Source of the DNA: Zobellella denitrificans | GTDB taxonomy: Bacteria > Pseudomonadota > Gammaproteobacteria > Enterobacterales > Aeromonadaceae | NCBI RefSeq assembly: GCF_002237365.1 | Contig: NZ_NMUO01000021.1 | Location: 1-45,167 of the forward strand | Direction of reading: 5' to 3' | Length of the DNA stretch: 45,167 nucleotides | Shown here: positions 7,833 through 17,792 of the stretch, piece by piece | Position numbering within the stretch: the first letter of the stretch is position 1 | Layout of the letters: the number at the start of each line of letters is the position of its first letter | Translations under genes and position numbers: made by a program | Notes under the pieces: model-generated | The model's database searches: none | Told to the model about the DNA's origin: nothing | What the model saw: the letters and a program-made list of their open reading frames with translations, nothing else

Positions 7833-10109
7833 ATGGATCTCAGTCCCTACAAGTCCCTGCTCGACAAGCTGGTGCCCCTCAGTTACCACCAGGATCTGGA
7901 CGTACTGGTGGATCACCTGCTGCCCGAGGCCGACCAGGCCACCCGCTTCCACTTGCAGGCGGAAGTCCGCCGGCTCACCAGTCCCTGCCTGCGGGTGCTG
8001 GATCTGCGCAGCCTGTTTCCGGATCAGTGCCGGCTGGTACGCCACCATGGCCTGGACCACATGCTGCCGGCATCGCTGGAAGCGCGCTTCACCAGCCTGC
8101 TCGACGACTACCACGGCGACTACACCCGCGGCCTTTACGAAACCCTGATCGCCGAACTGGCCGCCCTGCGCAAGCAGCCCTCCCGGCTCAACACCCTGCC
8201 CTGGTACCTGCCCACCATGGGCACCCGCCGCAAGGAAAACCGGCTGCGCTTCGTCACCCCGGTACTGCTGCACCTGGGAGAAGAAAGGCTCAGGGCCAAC
8301 AGCCTGGATATCTCGGCGGGCGGCCTGCTGGTGCACCTGGCCGAGCCCAGGCCGCTCCCCGAACAGCTGCCGGTGTCCTTTCCCGAGCTGGCCCATCAGC
8401 CGGGGCTCGGCTGCCTGGCCACCCCCAAGCGCTATCGCCTGACCCCGCAGCCCGAGGATCCCCGCCGGCTCAAGATGCAACGCATCGAAGACGACGCCGG
8501 CTGGCAACAGGCACTGCAGCAGTTTGTCGATCAGAGCCGCCCCCGTTACGGCCTGGACGCGGAAGATCTCTACACCACGGCGCTGGCCCAGTGCTGGGGC
8601 CAGGCCCTGCTCGAAACCAGCCTCAGCCTGTCGTTGTTCTTCGATGAAGCGGGGGAACTGCAGGAAGTGATGGCCAATCGCCACGGCCACAAGACCCTGG
8701 CCCAGTGGCAACAGGCCAGCCCCGGCGATCTGCTGGGCACCCTGCTGCCACCCGAACGGATACTGAAAATGGGTGGCCAGCCCCGGCAACCGCTGCTGCT
8801 GTACAGCTTTCGTCACCAGGGCAAGAGCCAGCCCTATTACTTCGTGGCGGATCAGCACGAGCTGGAGCAGCAACAGGCCTATTCGGCCTTCGTCAACGAG
8901 GGACTGAGGGCCGGCACCCTGCACAGCTACTACCTGAGCATCCGCCCCCTGACTTTTGCCGACCAGGCGTTCGACACCCTGGATCAGCAGGGTCTGGCCC
9001 GGCTGCAGCGCCTGAAATGGCATCTCTGGCTGACGCCCATGCCGGCCCTGCCCTCCCCGGTCTCGGGCGAAGTCCAACTCCAACAGCTGGCACCCTTTAT
9101 CCGCAATGCCCGGCCCCGACCGGTCACCCTTACACCCCTGGGGCTGCAGGCCTCCAAGCGGCAGGAAGCCCGCTTCAAGTACCAGAGCGAAGTGGAACTG
9201 AACCTGGGAGGAAGGACGATACGGGGCCAGACCGAGGATCTGTCGAACAGCGGCCTCAAGATCACCCTGACCCAGCCCGAGCGGCTCGACCTGCCCTGCC
9301 TGGTGGGCGTCAGCCTCACCGAGCTGGGCAAACGCAGCCGGCAATGGAAGCTGAAGGAACTGCCCTACCGGGTGGTGAACCAGAGCGGAGACGGCAAGGT
9401 ATTGCACCTGCATATCGAAGGGGCGAGCGAAGCGCACCCGGGCTACCAGTTCTTTTCGGCCCTGCTCGAGCAGAACCAGGACAAGCTGCGCGCCCGGCCG
9501 GACACCCATCACAAGCCGGCCTGGCTGACCTGGCTCAACCGCCAGGCCCTGCAACAGCCGCCCTCGCCCACCTTTATGCTGGGCCGCAACGACGGTGGCT
9601 TCTATGTGCAGGGCGCCATCGCCTGCCTGGCCCAGGAGGCGCTGATGTCCTTCCTGTCCAACGAATACCGGCAGGCCCACTTCAGCCGGCTGGTTTCCCG
9701 CCAGTTGCTGCAGTCGATGATCACCAGCCTGCTGCGACCGGACGGAAGGAGCCACCTGACGATGGAAATCTGGACCGCCAGCGCGGCAGAGGATCCCGAC
9801 AAGCACTGGCTGCTGGTCGATCCCGATGCCGAGCGGCGCGCCCTGCTGCTGGAGCCCCGCTATGCCGGGGAGCTGCGGGTATCCTTGCTGATCCTCAACC
9901 GGCTGCAACTGCGCCAGGTAGACTATGCGGTGCCCGAACGGGACAGCCTGACCCAGGCCGCCCTGCACAAGACCCAGCAACTGGAGCAGCAGCTGGCGGA
10001 GCTGGCCGCCCTGTGCCAGGTGTTCGACATCACCGGGCTGGTGCGCCGACGGCAGTGCCTCAACGGGCCTGCAGCAGCCCCAGCACCCCTTCCAGGCTCA
10101 GCCGGTTGA
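7833..10109 (+). CDS. Large protein with two PilZ domains
   Basis: This 758-residue cytoplasmic protein is probably a cyclic-di-GMP receptor. Two PilZ signatures are visible: RRKENRLRF with LDISAGGL at about residues 132-162, and KRQEARFKY with DLSNSGL at about 442-475. The remainder is mostly helical and carries no domain I recognise; no membrane segment or signal peptide is seen. I chose ATG 7833 (MDLSPYKSLL), since the frame extends upstream only to a TTG at 7809. Its last 50 bases overlap the 3' end of serB on the opposite strand. Similar long PilZ proteins occur in related gammaproteobacteria, but their function is unknown to me. Confidence 0.85.
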   Translation: MDLSPYKSLLDKLVPLSYHQDLDVLVDHLLPEADQATRFHLQAEVRRLTSPCLRVLDLRSLFPDQCRLVRHHGLDHMLPASLEARFTSLLDDYHGDYTRGLYETLIAELAALRKQPSRLNTLPWYLPTMGTRRKENRLRFVTPVLLHLGEERLRANSLDISAGGLLVHLAEPRPLPEQLPVSFPELAHQPGLGCLATPKRYRLTPQPEDPRRLKMQRIEDDAGWQQALQQFVDQSRPRYGLDAEDLYTTALAQCWGQALLETSLSLSLFFDEAGELQEVMANRHGHKTLAQWQQASPGDLLGTLLPPERILKMGGQPRQPLLLYSFRHQGKSQPYYFVADQHELEQQQAYSAFVNEGLRAGTLHSYYLSIRPLTFADQAFDTLDQQGLARLQRLKWHLWLTPMPALPSPVSGEVQLQQLAPFIRNARPRPVTLTPLGLQASKRQEARFKYQSEVELNLGGRTIRGQTEDLSNSGLKITLTQPERLDLPCLVGVSLTELGKRSRQWKLKELPYRVVNQSGDGKVLHLHIEGASEAHPGYQFFSALLEQNQDKLRARPDTHHKPAWLTWLNRQALQQPPSPTFMLGRNDGGFYVQGAIACLAQEALMSFLSNEYRQAHFSRLVSRQLLQSMITSLLRPDGRSHLTMEIWTASAAEDPDKHWLLVDPDAERRALLLEPRYAGELRVSLLILNRLQLRQVDYAVPERDSLTQAALHKTQQLEQQLAELAALCQVFDITGLVRRRQCLNGPAAAPAPLPGSAG

Positions 10110-11043
10110 GGCAGACCGGCGCCTTTTCCTGCACCAGGGGCTTGGCATGCAGCGCCACGCCCAGGCCGGCCTGGGCCAGCATCAGCAGATCGTTGGCCCC
10201 GTCGCCGACGGCCACGGTCTGGCTGATGGGAATATTGTGCTCATGGGCCAGGTTGACCAGGATGTTGGCCTTGGCCTCGGCGTCGACGATGGCGCCCAGC
10301 ACCTCGCCGGTCAGCCTGCCGTCGCGGATCTCCAGGGTATTGGCGAAGACGGCGTCCAGCGCCAGGCGCTCCTGCAGGTGGCAGGCGAAGGGGGTGAAGC
10401 CGCCGGAGGCGATGGCCACCTTCCAGCCCATCTGCTTGAGGCCGGCGATCAGCTCGGTCAACCCGGGCATCAGCGGCATCATGCCGATGACCTCATCGAT
10501 AATGGCGGCATCGGCGCCGGCCAGGGCCTTGACCCGGCGACGCAGGCTCTCGGAAAACGGCAGCGCCCCTTCCATCGCGGCCCGGGTGATGGCGGCCACT
10601 TCCTCGCCCACCCCGGCCAGGCGGGCGATCTCGTCGATGCATTCGATCTGGATGGCGGTGGAGTCCATGTCCATCAGCACCAGCCCCGGCTGATCGGCCC
10701 TGGGCAGGGCCGGTACGCAGGCCAGATCCCAGTGTGCCGCCACCTGCTGCAGGCGCGACTTCAGCAGCGGCGACCAGGTCGACAGGCGCAGGCTCAGCAG
10801 ATCCCGGCCGGCCACCGCCTTCACCCCGGACAGCTCCACCTCGACCCCTTCCTCGTCCAGGATCTGCAGGCTGTGGTGCAGGGCGGTCTTGTCCAGTTGC
10901 TCCGCCAGCAGGACCAGATGCCCGCCGTGGCTGTCGAGCCGTCCCGGCGTCAGGCGCCCCTGCTGCCAGAGGTGGGCGCCGGAGGCCAGCGTCGGCGTCC
11001 AGTCGCGGACCCGCTCGGGTAATACATCCATTAACAGTGCCAC
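10060..11043 (-). CDS. serB: Phosphoserine phosphatase
   Basis: SerB removes phosphate from O-phosphoserine in the last step of serine synthesis. The C-terminal HAD phosphatase domain begins near residue 118, with the nucleophile in MDMDSTAIQIE; the second motif is the Ser in VAIASGGFT and the third is VAVGDGANDLLML. The N-terminal 110 residues form the extra domain seen in E. coli SerB. I favour the GTG at 11043, which has AAGGA seven bases upstream and gives 327 residues (322 in E. coli); ATG 11031 is the alternative. It is divergent from ahpA, exactly as serB and ytjB are in E. coli. Confidence 0.94.
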   Translation of the reverse strand: MALLMDVLPERVRDWTPTLASGAHLWQQGRLTPGRLDSHGGHLVLLAEQLDKTALHHSLQILDEEGVEVELSGVKAVAGRDLLSLRLSTWSPLLKSRLQQVAAHWDLACVPALPRADQPGLVLMDMDSTAIQIECIDEIARLAGVGEEVAAITRAAMEGALPFSESLRRRVKALAGADAAIIDEVIGMMPLMPGLTELIAGLKQMGWKVAIASGGFTPFACHLQERLALDAVFANTLEIRDGRLTGEVLGAIVDAEAKANILVNLAHEHNIPISQTVAVGDGANDLLMLAQAGLGVALHAKPLVQEKAPVCLNRLSLEGVLGLLQAR

Positions 11044-11133
11044 TTGGGATTCCTTCAATTCACAAAACACAAAAAACCGGCGCTCAGGGTAGCGTATTGC
11101 TTTTTCGCCAGGCAAGGGACAATATTGGCCGCT

Positions 11134-11700
11134 ATGCGTAAAAAGAGCCCTTTCATGTCCAAGTCCCTGATCCCGCTGCTGGTCGTGCTGCTGCTGGCGA
11201 GCGCCGGCTGGCAACTGGCACAAGTGACCGAGCTCGGCCAGCGCTGGCGGCAACTGCCCCAACGCTCCCTGGCCGAGCCGCTGGCGGACTATGCCCAGCT
11301 CCAGGCGGTACGCGCCCTGCTCACGGAAGACGGGGACAGCCAGCAACAGCTGGTGGATGAACTGGTCAGCGCCGGCCTGGTGGTGTCGGTGCAACTCTAT
11401 GACGGCGGCGGCCGGCTGTTGGCGGAGGCGAGCAGTGCCGCCGACGGCGACACCCTGGCCTATATCCGGCCGCTGTACCACGAGGAGCGGCCGTTGGGCT
11501 TTCTGCACCTCAGCCTGGAACCCTCGCTGCTGACCAGCCTGCAAAGCGGCATCTGGCACCAGTTGCAACGCCACCTGGGCTGGCTGCTGCCCCTGTCTCT
11601 GCTGCTCGGGATCCTGCTGGGACTGGGATTCGGCCGCTGGCGCGGCCGGTTCAAACGGCAGGAGGCGGAAGGCCCGCCTCCCGAAGGAAGTTCAGGCTGA
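11134..11700 (+). CDS. ahpA: AhpA/Smp-like membrane protein (YtjB family)
   Basis: This 188-residue protein has an N-terminal membrane segment (about residues 9-26), a periplasmic stretch, and a second membrane segment near residues 146-166, the topology of E. coli AhpA (YtjB, formerly Smp). The periplasmic part has the family's features, such as [15 protein letters not shown] and [15 protein letters not shown]. The assignment also rests on position, since ytjB sits divergent from serB in enterics. The molecular function is not known in detail. ATG 11134 or ATG 11155 could be the start. The 3' end overlaps the deoD stop region by 9 bases. Confidence 0.8.
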   Translation: MRKKSPFMSKSLIPLLVVLLLASAGWQLAQVTELGQRWRQLPQRSLAEPLADYAQLQAVRALLTEDGDSQQQLVDELVSAGLVVSVQLYDGGGRLLAEASSAADGDTLAYIRPLYHEERPLGFLHLSLEPSLLTSLQSGIWHQLQRHLGWLLPLSLLLGILLGLGFGRWRGRFKRQEAEGPPPEGSSG

Positions 11701-12411
11701 GTCGCCCAGCAATACTGACTCCAGCGCCACTTCCATCATGTCGTTGAAGCTGGTCTGGCGCTCGTCGGCGCTCAGGGCCTCGTGGCGCAGTATGTGGTCG
11801 GACACGGTGCAGATGGTCAGGGCCCGGGCGCCGAACTCGGCGGCCACGCCGTACAGGCCCGCCGCTTCCATCTCCACCCCGAGGATGCCGTAGTCCTTCA
11901 TCAGCTGGAACAGATCCGCCTGGGGCGAGTAGAACAAGTCGGCCGAGAAGATGTTGCCCACCTTGACCGGCACGCCCTTGGCCCTGGCGGCCGCCACCGC
12001 GTTGGCCACCAGCTCGAAGTCGGCGATGGCGGCGAAGTCGTGATCCTTGAAGCGGATGCGGTTGACCTTGGAATCGGTGCTGGCGCCGAGGCCGATCACC
12101 ACGTCGCGCAAGTTGACGTCGTCGCGCACGGCACCGCAGGAGCCGATGCGGATCAGGGTGTTCACGTCGAACTCGGTGATCAGTTCCTTGGCGTAGATGG
12201 ATACCGAGGGGATGCCCATGCCGTGGCCCATCACCGAAATCCGCCGGCCCTTGTAGCTGCCGGTGAAACCGAGCATGTTGCGCACCTTGTTCACCAGCTT
12301 GACGTCGGACAGGAAGGTGTCGGCGATGTACTGGGCGCGCAGCGGGTCGCCGGGCATCAGCACGGTATCGGCGAAATCGCCGCGTTCGGCGTTGATATGT
12401 GGAGTAGCCAT
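11692..12411 (-). CDS. deoD: Purine nucleoside phosphorylase DeoD
   Basis: DeoD splits purine (deoxy)nucleosides with phosphate into the base and (deoxy)ribose 1-phosphate. The 239-residue protein matches the hexameric bacterial type: MATPHINAE at the start, the phosphate-binding GDPLRA, the family signature region [25 protein letters not shown] in the ribose site, and the catalytic Asp in TVSDHI. It is the last gene of the deo block but is separated from deoB by 336 bases that hold repeat R1, so its expression may be partly uncoupled from the upstream genes. Confidence 0.97.
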   Translation of the reverse strand: MATPHINAERGDFADTVLMPGDPLRAQYIADTFLSDVKLVNKVRNMLGFTGSYKGRRISVMGHGMGIPSVSIYAKELITEFDVNTLIRIGSCGAVRDDVNLRDVVIGLGASTDSKVNRIRFKDHDFAAIADFELVANAVAAARAKGVPVKVGNIFSADLFYSPQADLFQLMKDYGILGVEMEAAGLYGVAAEFGARALTICTVSDHILRHEALSADERQTSFNDMMEVALESVLLGDSA

Positions 12412-12548
12412 AATATTCCTCGTTAATCTTGTCGGTTACATCAAAACTGAAATCATTGCTGCCGCACCGCGGCCACTGCTGTTACCTCTTTCAATCCCCG
12501 CCGCGGCCCGAGGGTAACGTCGGCAAGCGACACCGACGCTCCGGGGAA

Positions 12549-12733
12549 GGACAAAGGGTGCTGTTCTGCCGACCCTCCGCGCCAGGGATGGCGCGGCGGA
12601 GCCCCCAGGGGGCGAGCTTGCTCGCCGTGACGAGCGGTTCCGGCCTGACCGAGCATCCAGTGAATGCTCGCAGCAGGTCGAAACAGCGAGTATCAGGACC
12701 CACGGCGTGTCGGCGGAACAGTGCGCTTTGGCC
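12549..12733 (-). repeat. Repeat element copy R1, carrying a nested insertion
   Basis: The ends are GGACAAAGGG...CTGCCGAC on the left and GTCGGCGG...GCTTTGGCC on the right; the 25-base ends agree at 20 positions as inverted repeats. The left half, 12549-12605, matches element R2 read in reverse, including the hairpin CGCGCCA-GGGA-TGGCGCG at 12578-12595. Roughly 95 extra bases (about 12606-12700) interrupt it, with their own small hairpins at 12611-12626 and 12651-12669. It fills most of the 336-base gap between deoB and deoD; the rest of that gap holds no gene I can support. Confidence 0.75.
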
Positions 12734-12747
12734 GAGTACACCAGATA

Positions 12748-13974
12748 TCAAACAGGCCCTAAAAACGACTTGCCGTAATCCATCGGGCTCAGGCCGAAAT
12801 AGGCCGCCAGGGACTGGCCGATATCGGCAAAGGTCTCGCGCCCGCCCAGGGAGCCGGCGGCGAGGCCGCCGCCCAGGCAGATCACCGGGATATGCTCGCG
12901 GGTGTGATCGGTGCCGGTCCAGGTCGGGTCGCAGCCGTGATCGGCGGTCATGATCAGCAGATCATCCGGCTGCATGATGGCCAGCAGCTCGGGCAGACGG
13001 CGATCGAAGGCCTCCAGGGCGGCGGCGTAGCCGGTCACGTTGCGGCGGTGGCCGTAGCTGGAGTCGAAGTCGACGAAGTTGGTCATGACGATGGTATCGT
13101 CGCCGGCCCGCTTCACCTCCGCCAGGGTGGCGTCGAACAGCTCGTCCAGGCCGTTGGCCTTGACCTTGCGGGTGATGCCGCAGTGGGCGTAGATGTCGGC
13201 AATCTTGCCGATGGACACCACCTCGCCGTTTTTCTCCTCCACCAGCTTCTGCAGCACGGTCGCGGCCGGCGGTTCTATGCTGTAGTCGCGGCGGTTGCCG
13301 GTGCGCGCGAAGTCGGCGGCGCTCTCCCCCTTGAACGGGCGGGCGATAACCCGGCCGATGTTGTAGGGCATCAGCAGCTCGCGGGCGATCTCGCACAGTT
13401 CATAGAGCCGTTCCAGGCCGAAGCTGTCTTCGTGGCAGGCAATCTGGAACACCGAGTCCGCCGAGGTGTAGCAGATGGGCTTGCCGCTGCGCACATGCTC
13501 CTCGCCCAGTTGCTCGAGGATGGTGGTGCCGGAGGCGTGGCAGTTGCCGAGAATGCCCGGCAATTTGGCCTTCTCCACCAGCTCGTCGATCAGCACCTGG
13601 GGGAAGCTGTTTTCGGTGTCGGTGAAATAGCCCCAGTCGAACAGCACCGGCACCCCGGCGATCTCCCAGTGGCCGGAGGGGGTGTCCTTGCCGGAGGACA
13701 GTTCCCGGGCATAGCCGTAGCTGCCGGTCACCTCGGCGGGCAGGGTGACGCCCTCGGCCACCCGGCCGGTGCTCTCGGCATGGGCGTGGAACAGGCCGAG
13801 CCGGCCCAGGTTGGGCAGCCGGAGCGGCCCCCGGCGGCCGTTGTCCGCCTCGCCCCGGGCACAGACGGCGGCGATGTGGCCCAGGGTGTCGGCGCCTTCG
13901 TCGCCGAAGCGGGCGGCATCGGGCGCGGCGCCGATGCCGAAGGAATCCAGTACCAGTACTATTGCGCGTTTCAT
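12748..13974 (-). CDS. deoB: Phosphopentomutase DeoB
   Basis: DeoB moves phosphate between C1 and C5 of ribose and deoxyribose, linking the phosphorylases to central metabolism. The 408-residue protein is an alkaline-phosphatase-superfamily enzyme. The first metal site is in [10 protein letters not shown] (Asp10), the catalytic Thr region is in [10 protein letters not shown], and the C-terminal metal ligands are in [13 protein letters not shown] and TDHTREHIP. Its start overlaps the deoA stop as ATGA, so the two are coupled. The length is normal (407 in E. coli). Confidence 0.97.
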   Translation of the reverse strand: MKRAIVLVLDSFGIGAAPDAARFGDEGADTLGHIAAVCARGEADNGRRGPLRLPNLGRLGLFHAHAESTGRVAEGVTLPAEVTGSYGYARELSSGKDTPSGHWEIAGVPVLFDWGYFTDTENSFPQVLIDELVEKAKLPGILGNCHASGTTILEQLGEEHVRSGKPICYTSADSVFQIACHEDSFGLERLYELCEIARELLMPYNIGRVIARPFKGESAADFARTGNRRDYSIEPPAATVLQKLVEEKNGEVVSIGKIADIYAHCGITRKVKANGLDELFDATLAEVKRAGDDTIVMTNFVDFDSSYGHRRNVTGYAAALEAFDRRLPELLAIMQPDDLLIMTADHGCDPTWTGTDHTREHIPVICLGGGLAAGSLGGRETFADIGQSLAAYFGLSPMDYGKSFLGPV

Positions 13975-15302
13975 GCTACCTCCTCGGGGCGGATCACGTC
14001 GTAGACGCTGCGGGGCGCCTCTTCCCGTTGCTCGCCCAGCACCATGGCGCGGCGGACCTGTTCGGCCGCGGCGGCATAGTCGTCTTCATTGCGGGCATGG
14101 ACGATGGCCAGCTCGGTGCCGACCTCGACCCGGTCGCCGATGCCGGCGATGGCGGTCAGGCCGACACTGTGGTCGATGACGTCGTCGGCCCGGCGGCGCC
14201 CGCCGCCCAGCCCCACCCCCGCCATGCCGATGTCGCGGGTGTCCATGTCGATGATATAGCCCTCCGCCTCGGCCAGCACCGGGCGGATCACCGGCGCCGT
14301 CGGCAGGTGGCGCTCGAAGCCGGTGAGGATGTCGGTCGGGCCGCCGAGCCCGGCCACCATCCGCTCGAAGCGTTCGGCGGCGGCGCCTGAGCTGAGCGCG
14401 CCGTAGAGCTTGCCCCTGGCGTCGCTTTCGGTGTCGGCCAGCCGGCCCGCCAGCAGCATTTCCACCGCCAGCGCCTCGGTCACCTCATAGAGGCGGCCCT
14501 GGCGGATCTCGCCTTTCAGCATGGCGATGGCCTCGGCCACTTCCACCGCGTTGCCGGCGCAGCTGGCCAGCACCTGGCTCATGTCGGTGAGCAGGGCCGA
14601 GGTGGGGGTGCCGGCGCCGTTGGCCACGGTGACGATGGCTTCCGCCAGTTCCCGCGACGCCGAGGCGGTCGCCATAAAGGCGCCCGAGCCCATCTTCACG
14701 TCCATCACCAGGGCATCCAGGCCACAGGCCAGCTTCTTGCCGAGGATGGAGGCGACGATCAGCGGAATGGACTCGACGGTGGCGGTGACGTCCCGCACCC
14801 CGTACAGCCGCTTGTCGGCGGTGGCCAGGCTGCCGGTCTGGCCGATGATGGCCACCCCCACCTCCTGCACCAGCCGGCGGAAGTCGGCGTTGGAAGGCAT
14901 GATGTTGTAGCCGGGAATGGACTCGAGCTTGTCCAGGGTGCCGCCGGTGTGACCCAGGCCGCGGCCAGAGATCATGGGCACATGGGCGCCGCAGGCGGCC
15001 ACCCAGGGCCCCAGCACCAGGGACACCAAATCCCCCACCCCGCCGGTGGAATGCTTGTCGAGTACCGGGCCGTTCAGGCCCGCGCCGGACCAGTCCAGCA
15101 CCTCGCCGGAATCGCGGATACCCAGGGTCAGCTGGATGCGCTCGTCGTCGTTCATGTCGTTGAAGTACACCGCCATGGCGAAGGCGCCGATTTGGCCCTC
15201 ACTGATACTGCCGTCGGCGATGCCCTTGACGAAGAAGGCGATCTCCTCGGCACTGAGGGCCTGGCCGTCGCGTTTGTGGCGGATGATTTCCTGGGGCAGC
15301 AT
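13971..15302 (-). CDS. deoA: Thymidine phosphorylase DeoA
   Basis: DeoA converts thymidine and phosphate to thymine and deoxyribose 1-phosphate. The 443-residue protein has the family signature with the phosphate-binding KHSTGGVGD (near residue 84) and [20 protein letters not shown], which also holds pyrimidine-binding residues. It overlaps deoC upstream (TGATG) and deoB downstream (ATGA), so deoC, deoA and deoB form a tightly coupled unit in the same order as in E. coli. Confidence 0.97.
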   Translation of the reverse strand: MLPQEIIRHKRDGQALSAEEIAFFVKGIADGSISEGQIGAFAMAVYFNDMNDDERIQLTLGIRDSGEVLDWSGAGLNGPVLDKHSTGGVGDLVSLVLGPWVAACGAHVPMISGRGLGHTGGTLDKLESIPGYNIMPSNADFRRLVQEVGVAIIGQTGSLATADKRLYGVRDVTATVESIPLIVASILGKKLACGLDALVMDVKMGSGAFMATASASRELAEAIVTVANGAGTPTSALLTDMSQVLASCAGNAVEVAEAIAMLKGEIRQGRLYEVTEALAVEMLLAGRLADTESDARGKLYGALSSGAAAERFERMVAGLGGPTDILTGFERHLPTAPVIRPVLAEAEGYIIDMDTRDIGMAGVGLGGGRRRADDVIDHSVGLTAIAGIGDRVEVGTELAIVHARNEDDYAAAAEQVRRAMVLGEQREEAPRSVYDVIRPEEVA

Positions 15303-16075
15303 CAGTAGCCTCCTTCGGCGGCACCCTTGTCGCTTTCACCCAAGGTATGCAGCAGGTTGGCCAGCAGGCTGGAGGCGCCGAAGCGGAAGTGCCTAGGATC
15401 AACCCAGTTGGACCCCATAATGCTGGCCGCCAGCGCCAGGTATTCCGCCGCTTCCTCGGCGGTGCGCACGCCGCCGGCGGGCTTGAAGCCGATGTCCTTG
15501 CCACTGTCGCGGATCACCCTGAGCATGATGTCGGCGGCCTCCAGGGTGGCGTTGACCGCCACCTTGCCGGTGGAGGTCTTGATAAAGTCGGCGCCGCCCT
15601 CGATGGCCAGCTCGGAGGCGCGCCGGATAAGCGCCGGCGCCTTGAGTTCGCCGCTTTCGATGATCACCTTGAGCAGCACCTCGCCGCAGGCGGCCTTGCA
15701 GGCGCGCACCAGTTCCAGGCCGCGTTGTTCATCGCCGGCCAGCAGGGCACGCCAGGGGAAGACCACGTCCACTTCGTCGGCGCCATAGGCGACGGCGGCG
15801 CGGGTTTCCCGCACGGCGATCTCGATGTCGTCGTTGCCCTGGGGGAAGTTGGTGACGGTGGCGATCTTCACCTGGCCTTCCACCCCCAGTTCGCGCAGGG
15901 TCTTGCGGGCCACGGGAATGAAACGCGGGTAGATGCAGATGGCGGCGGTGTTGCCGGCCGGGGTGACCGCCTGTTGGCACAGGGCGATCACTTTGGCGTC
16001 GGTGTCGTCGTCGTTGAGGGTGGTCAGATCCATCAGGCCCAGGGCCTGGCGGGCTGCGGTTTGTATGTCTGTCAT
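15302..16075 (-). CDS. deoC: Deoxyribose-phosphate aldolase DeoC
   Basis: DeoC splits 2-deoxyribose 5-phosphate into glyceraldehyde 3-phosphate and acetaldehyde. The 257-residue protein has the Schiff-base lysine K166 in FIKTSTGK and the conserved EVDVVFPW and GVGKxGG-like [10 protein letters not shown] segments. It leads the deoCAB unit. About 60 bases upstream, at 16131-16148, GTTTAA is repeated with a 4-base spacer, a possible but weak operator. I see no clear CytR or DeoR sites that could be named with confidence. Confidence 0.97.
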   Translation of the reverse strand: MTDIQTAARQALGLMDLTTLNDDDTDAKVIALCQQAVTPAGNTAAICIYPRFIPVARKTLRELGVEGQVKIATVTNFPQGNDDIEIAVRETRAAVAYGADEVDVVFPWRALLAGDEQRGLELVRACKAACGEVLLKVIIESGELKAPALIRRASELAIEGGADFIKTSTGKVAVNATLEAADIMLRVIRDSGKDIGFKPAGGVRTAEEAAEYLALAASIMGSNWVDPRHFRFGASSLLANLLHTLGESDKGAAEGGY

Positions 16076-16202
16076 TTGCTTCTCCAGTCTTCACTAGGTG
16101 TGAACGAGCGGACTTGGTTCCTTGAAGACAGTTTAAATCCGTTTAACCGCAAATAGGGGCGGCCGACATATCCGGTTGTTGCTGATACCTGCCGAGCAAG
16201 TC

Positions 16203-16303
16203 GGCCAAAGGGCCAACTCCGCCGACACGCCGTGAACCCATCCATGGGGGCTCCGCCGCGCCGTCCATGGCGCGGAGGGTCGGCGGAGCCGTTCCCTTTG
16301 GCC
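16203..16303 (+). repeat. Repeat element copy R2 (101 bp, inverted ends)
   Basis: The left end GGCCAAAGGG-CCAA-CTCCGCCGAC pairs with the right end GTCGGCGGAG-CCGTT-CCCTTTGGCC. Inside are two hairpins: CCCA-TCCA-TGGG at 16237-16248 and CGCGCCG-TCCA-TGGCGCG at 16257-16274. It lies in the 297-base gap between the nupX-like gene and deoC, both of which read on the minus strand. This is the clearest intact copy and is used as the reference for R1 and R3. Confidence 0.8.
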
Positions 16304-16372
16304 TCTCCGCCAACCGGCAGTGGCTGCCGGGTGACTCATCAACAGACCGGGGAAAGGGCTCGCCTAATCCTT

Positions 16373-17653
16373 TTACAGTGCCGCCAGGGCCAGGAAGAAA
16401 CCGGCGATGGTGGCGGACATCAGGTTGGACAGGGTGCCGGCCAGCACGGCCTTGAGGCCGAAGCGGGCGATGTCGTGACGGCGGTTCGGCGCCATGCCGC
16501 CCAGGCCGCCGAGCAGGATGGCGACGGAGGACAGGTTGGCGAAGCCGCACAGGGCGAAGGAGATGATGGCCTTGGTATGGTCGGACATCACCTGGCCGGT
16601 GCCTTCCACCAGCAGTTCGTTGCTGAGGTAGGGGGCGAAGTTGATGTAGGCCACGAATTCGTTGACCACCAGCTTCTGGCCGATGAAGGAGCCGGCGATG
16701 GTGGCTTCTTCCCAGGGCACGCCCAGCAGGAAGGCCAGGGGCGAGAACAGCCAGCCGAGCAGCAGTTCCAGGCTCAGGTTGTCCATGCCGACCCAGCCGC
16801 CGACGCCGCCCAGCATGCCGTTGATCAGCGCGATCAGGCCGATGAAGGCGAGCAGCATGGCGCCCACGTTCATGGCCAGCATCATGCCGGAGGTGGCGCC
16901 GGCCGCGGCGGCGTCGATGATATTGGCGGGCCTTTCCTCTTCCGGAATGTCGGCGTTGACCCTGGACTCGTCCACCTCGGGGGTTTCGGTCTCGGGCATG
17001 ATCAGCTTGGCGAACAGCAGGCCGCCGGGGGCCGCCATAAAGGAGGCGGCGATCAGGTATTCCATGGGTACGCCCATGGAGGCGTAGCCGGCCAGCACCG
17101 AGCCGGCCACCGAGGCCAGGCCGCCGCACATTACCGCGAACAGTTCAGAGTCGGTCATCTTGGAGATGAAGGGACGCACCACCAGCGGGGCTTCGGTCTG
17201 GCCCACGAAGATGTTGGCGGTGGCGGACATGGACTCGGTGCGCGAGGTGCCCAGCACCTTCTGCAGGGCGCCGCCCAGGATGCGGATCACCCACTGCATG
17301 ATGCCCAGGTAGTAGAGCACGGCGATCAGCGAGGAGAAGAAGATGATGACCGGCAGTACCCGCAGGGCGAAGATAAAGCCGAGGCCGCTGGAGAAGGCGG
17401 CGTCGCCCACCAGGCCGCCAAACAGGAAGCCCATGCCGTCGTTGGCGAAGGCAATCACCTGGGACACGCCGGCGGAGATGGACTGCAGTATGTCCTTGCC
17501 CACGGGCACGTAGAGCACGAAGGCGCCCAGGCCGGCCTGGATGGCGAAGGCGCCGCCCACGGTACGCAGCCGGATGGCGCTGCGATTGCTCGAAAACAGT
17601 ATGGCAATCAGGATAAGCGTCGCCATCCCCACCAGACTCATGATCAACGTCAT
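16373..17653 (-). CDS. nupX: Concentrative nucleoside transporter, NupX/YeiM type
   Basis: This inner-membrane symporter imports nucleosides with protons or sodium (CNT family). The 426-residue hydrophobic protein has the family motifs [12 protein letters not shown] in the middle and [18 protein letters not shown] plus [18 protein letters not shown] near the end. The sequence is closer to E. coli NupX (YeiM) and YeiJ than to NupC, for example in [10 protein letters not shown] and [24 protein letters not shown]. It lies directly upstream of deoC on the same strand, so uptake and catabolism of nucleosides are physically linked. Repeat R2 separates it from deoC. Confidence 0.92.
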   Translation of the reverse strand: MTLIMSLVGMATLILIAILFSSNRSAIRLRTVGGAFAIQAGLGAFVLYVPVGKDILQSISAGVSQVIAFANDGMGFLFGGLVGDAAFSSGLGFIFALRVLPVIIFFSSLIAVLYYLGIMQWVIRILGGALQKVLGTSRTESMSATANIFVGQTEAPLVVRPFISKMTDSELFAVMCGGLASVAGSVLAGYASMGVPMEYLIAASFMAAPGGLLFAKLIMPETETPEVDESRVNADIPEEERPANIIDAAAAGATSGMMLAMNVGAMLLAFIGLIALINGMLGGVGGWVGMDNLSLELLLGWLFSPLAFLLGVPWEEATIAGSFIGQKLVVNEFVAYINFAPYLSNELLVEGTGQVMSDHTKAIISFALCGFANLSSVAILLGGLGGMAPNRRHDIARFGLKAVLAGTLSNLMSATIAGFFLALAAL

Positions 17654-17792
17654 AGTTCTATCCTTTAGTAGCAGCGGAAAACAAAGGCCCGACAGTCATT
17701 GTCAGTTGGGCGGGATTATACGAGTTCGCTCTCAACAGAGTAGGAAAAGGGCGGCAATTTTCGAGCAAAAAGGCAATAAAATTATGATTTTT

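Noticed and set aside
7779-9980. A 733-codon minus-strand frame opposite the large PilZ gene
   Set aside because: It is Gln-, Gly- and Ala-rich and low in complexity. The plus strand has two PilZ signatures and a normal composition.
8705-10693. A 662-codon plus-strand frame crossing from the large PilZ gene into serB
   Set aside because: It runs in the wrong frame over two real genes and is Pro-, Arg- and Ala-rich, a mark of a shadow frame.
11661-11681. GGAGGCGG/CCGCCTCC hairpin near the ahpA/deoD junction as a terminator
   Set aside because: It lies inside the ahpA coding sequence and has no T-tract on either strand.
12436-12953. Short open frames in the deoB-deoD gap
   Set aside because: They coincide with repeat R1 and with the end of deoB; no ribosome site or conserved feature supports them.
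16131-16148. Direct GTTTAA repeats upstream of deoC as a CytR or DeoR site
   Set aside because: The match to known half-sites is too poor to name a regulator; noted only in the deoC entry.
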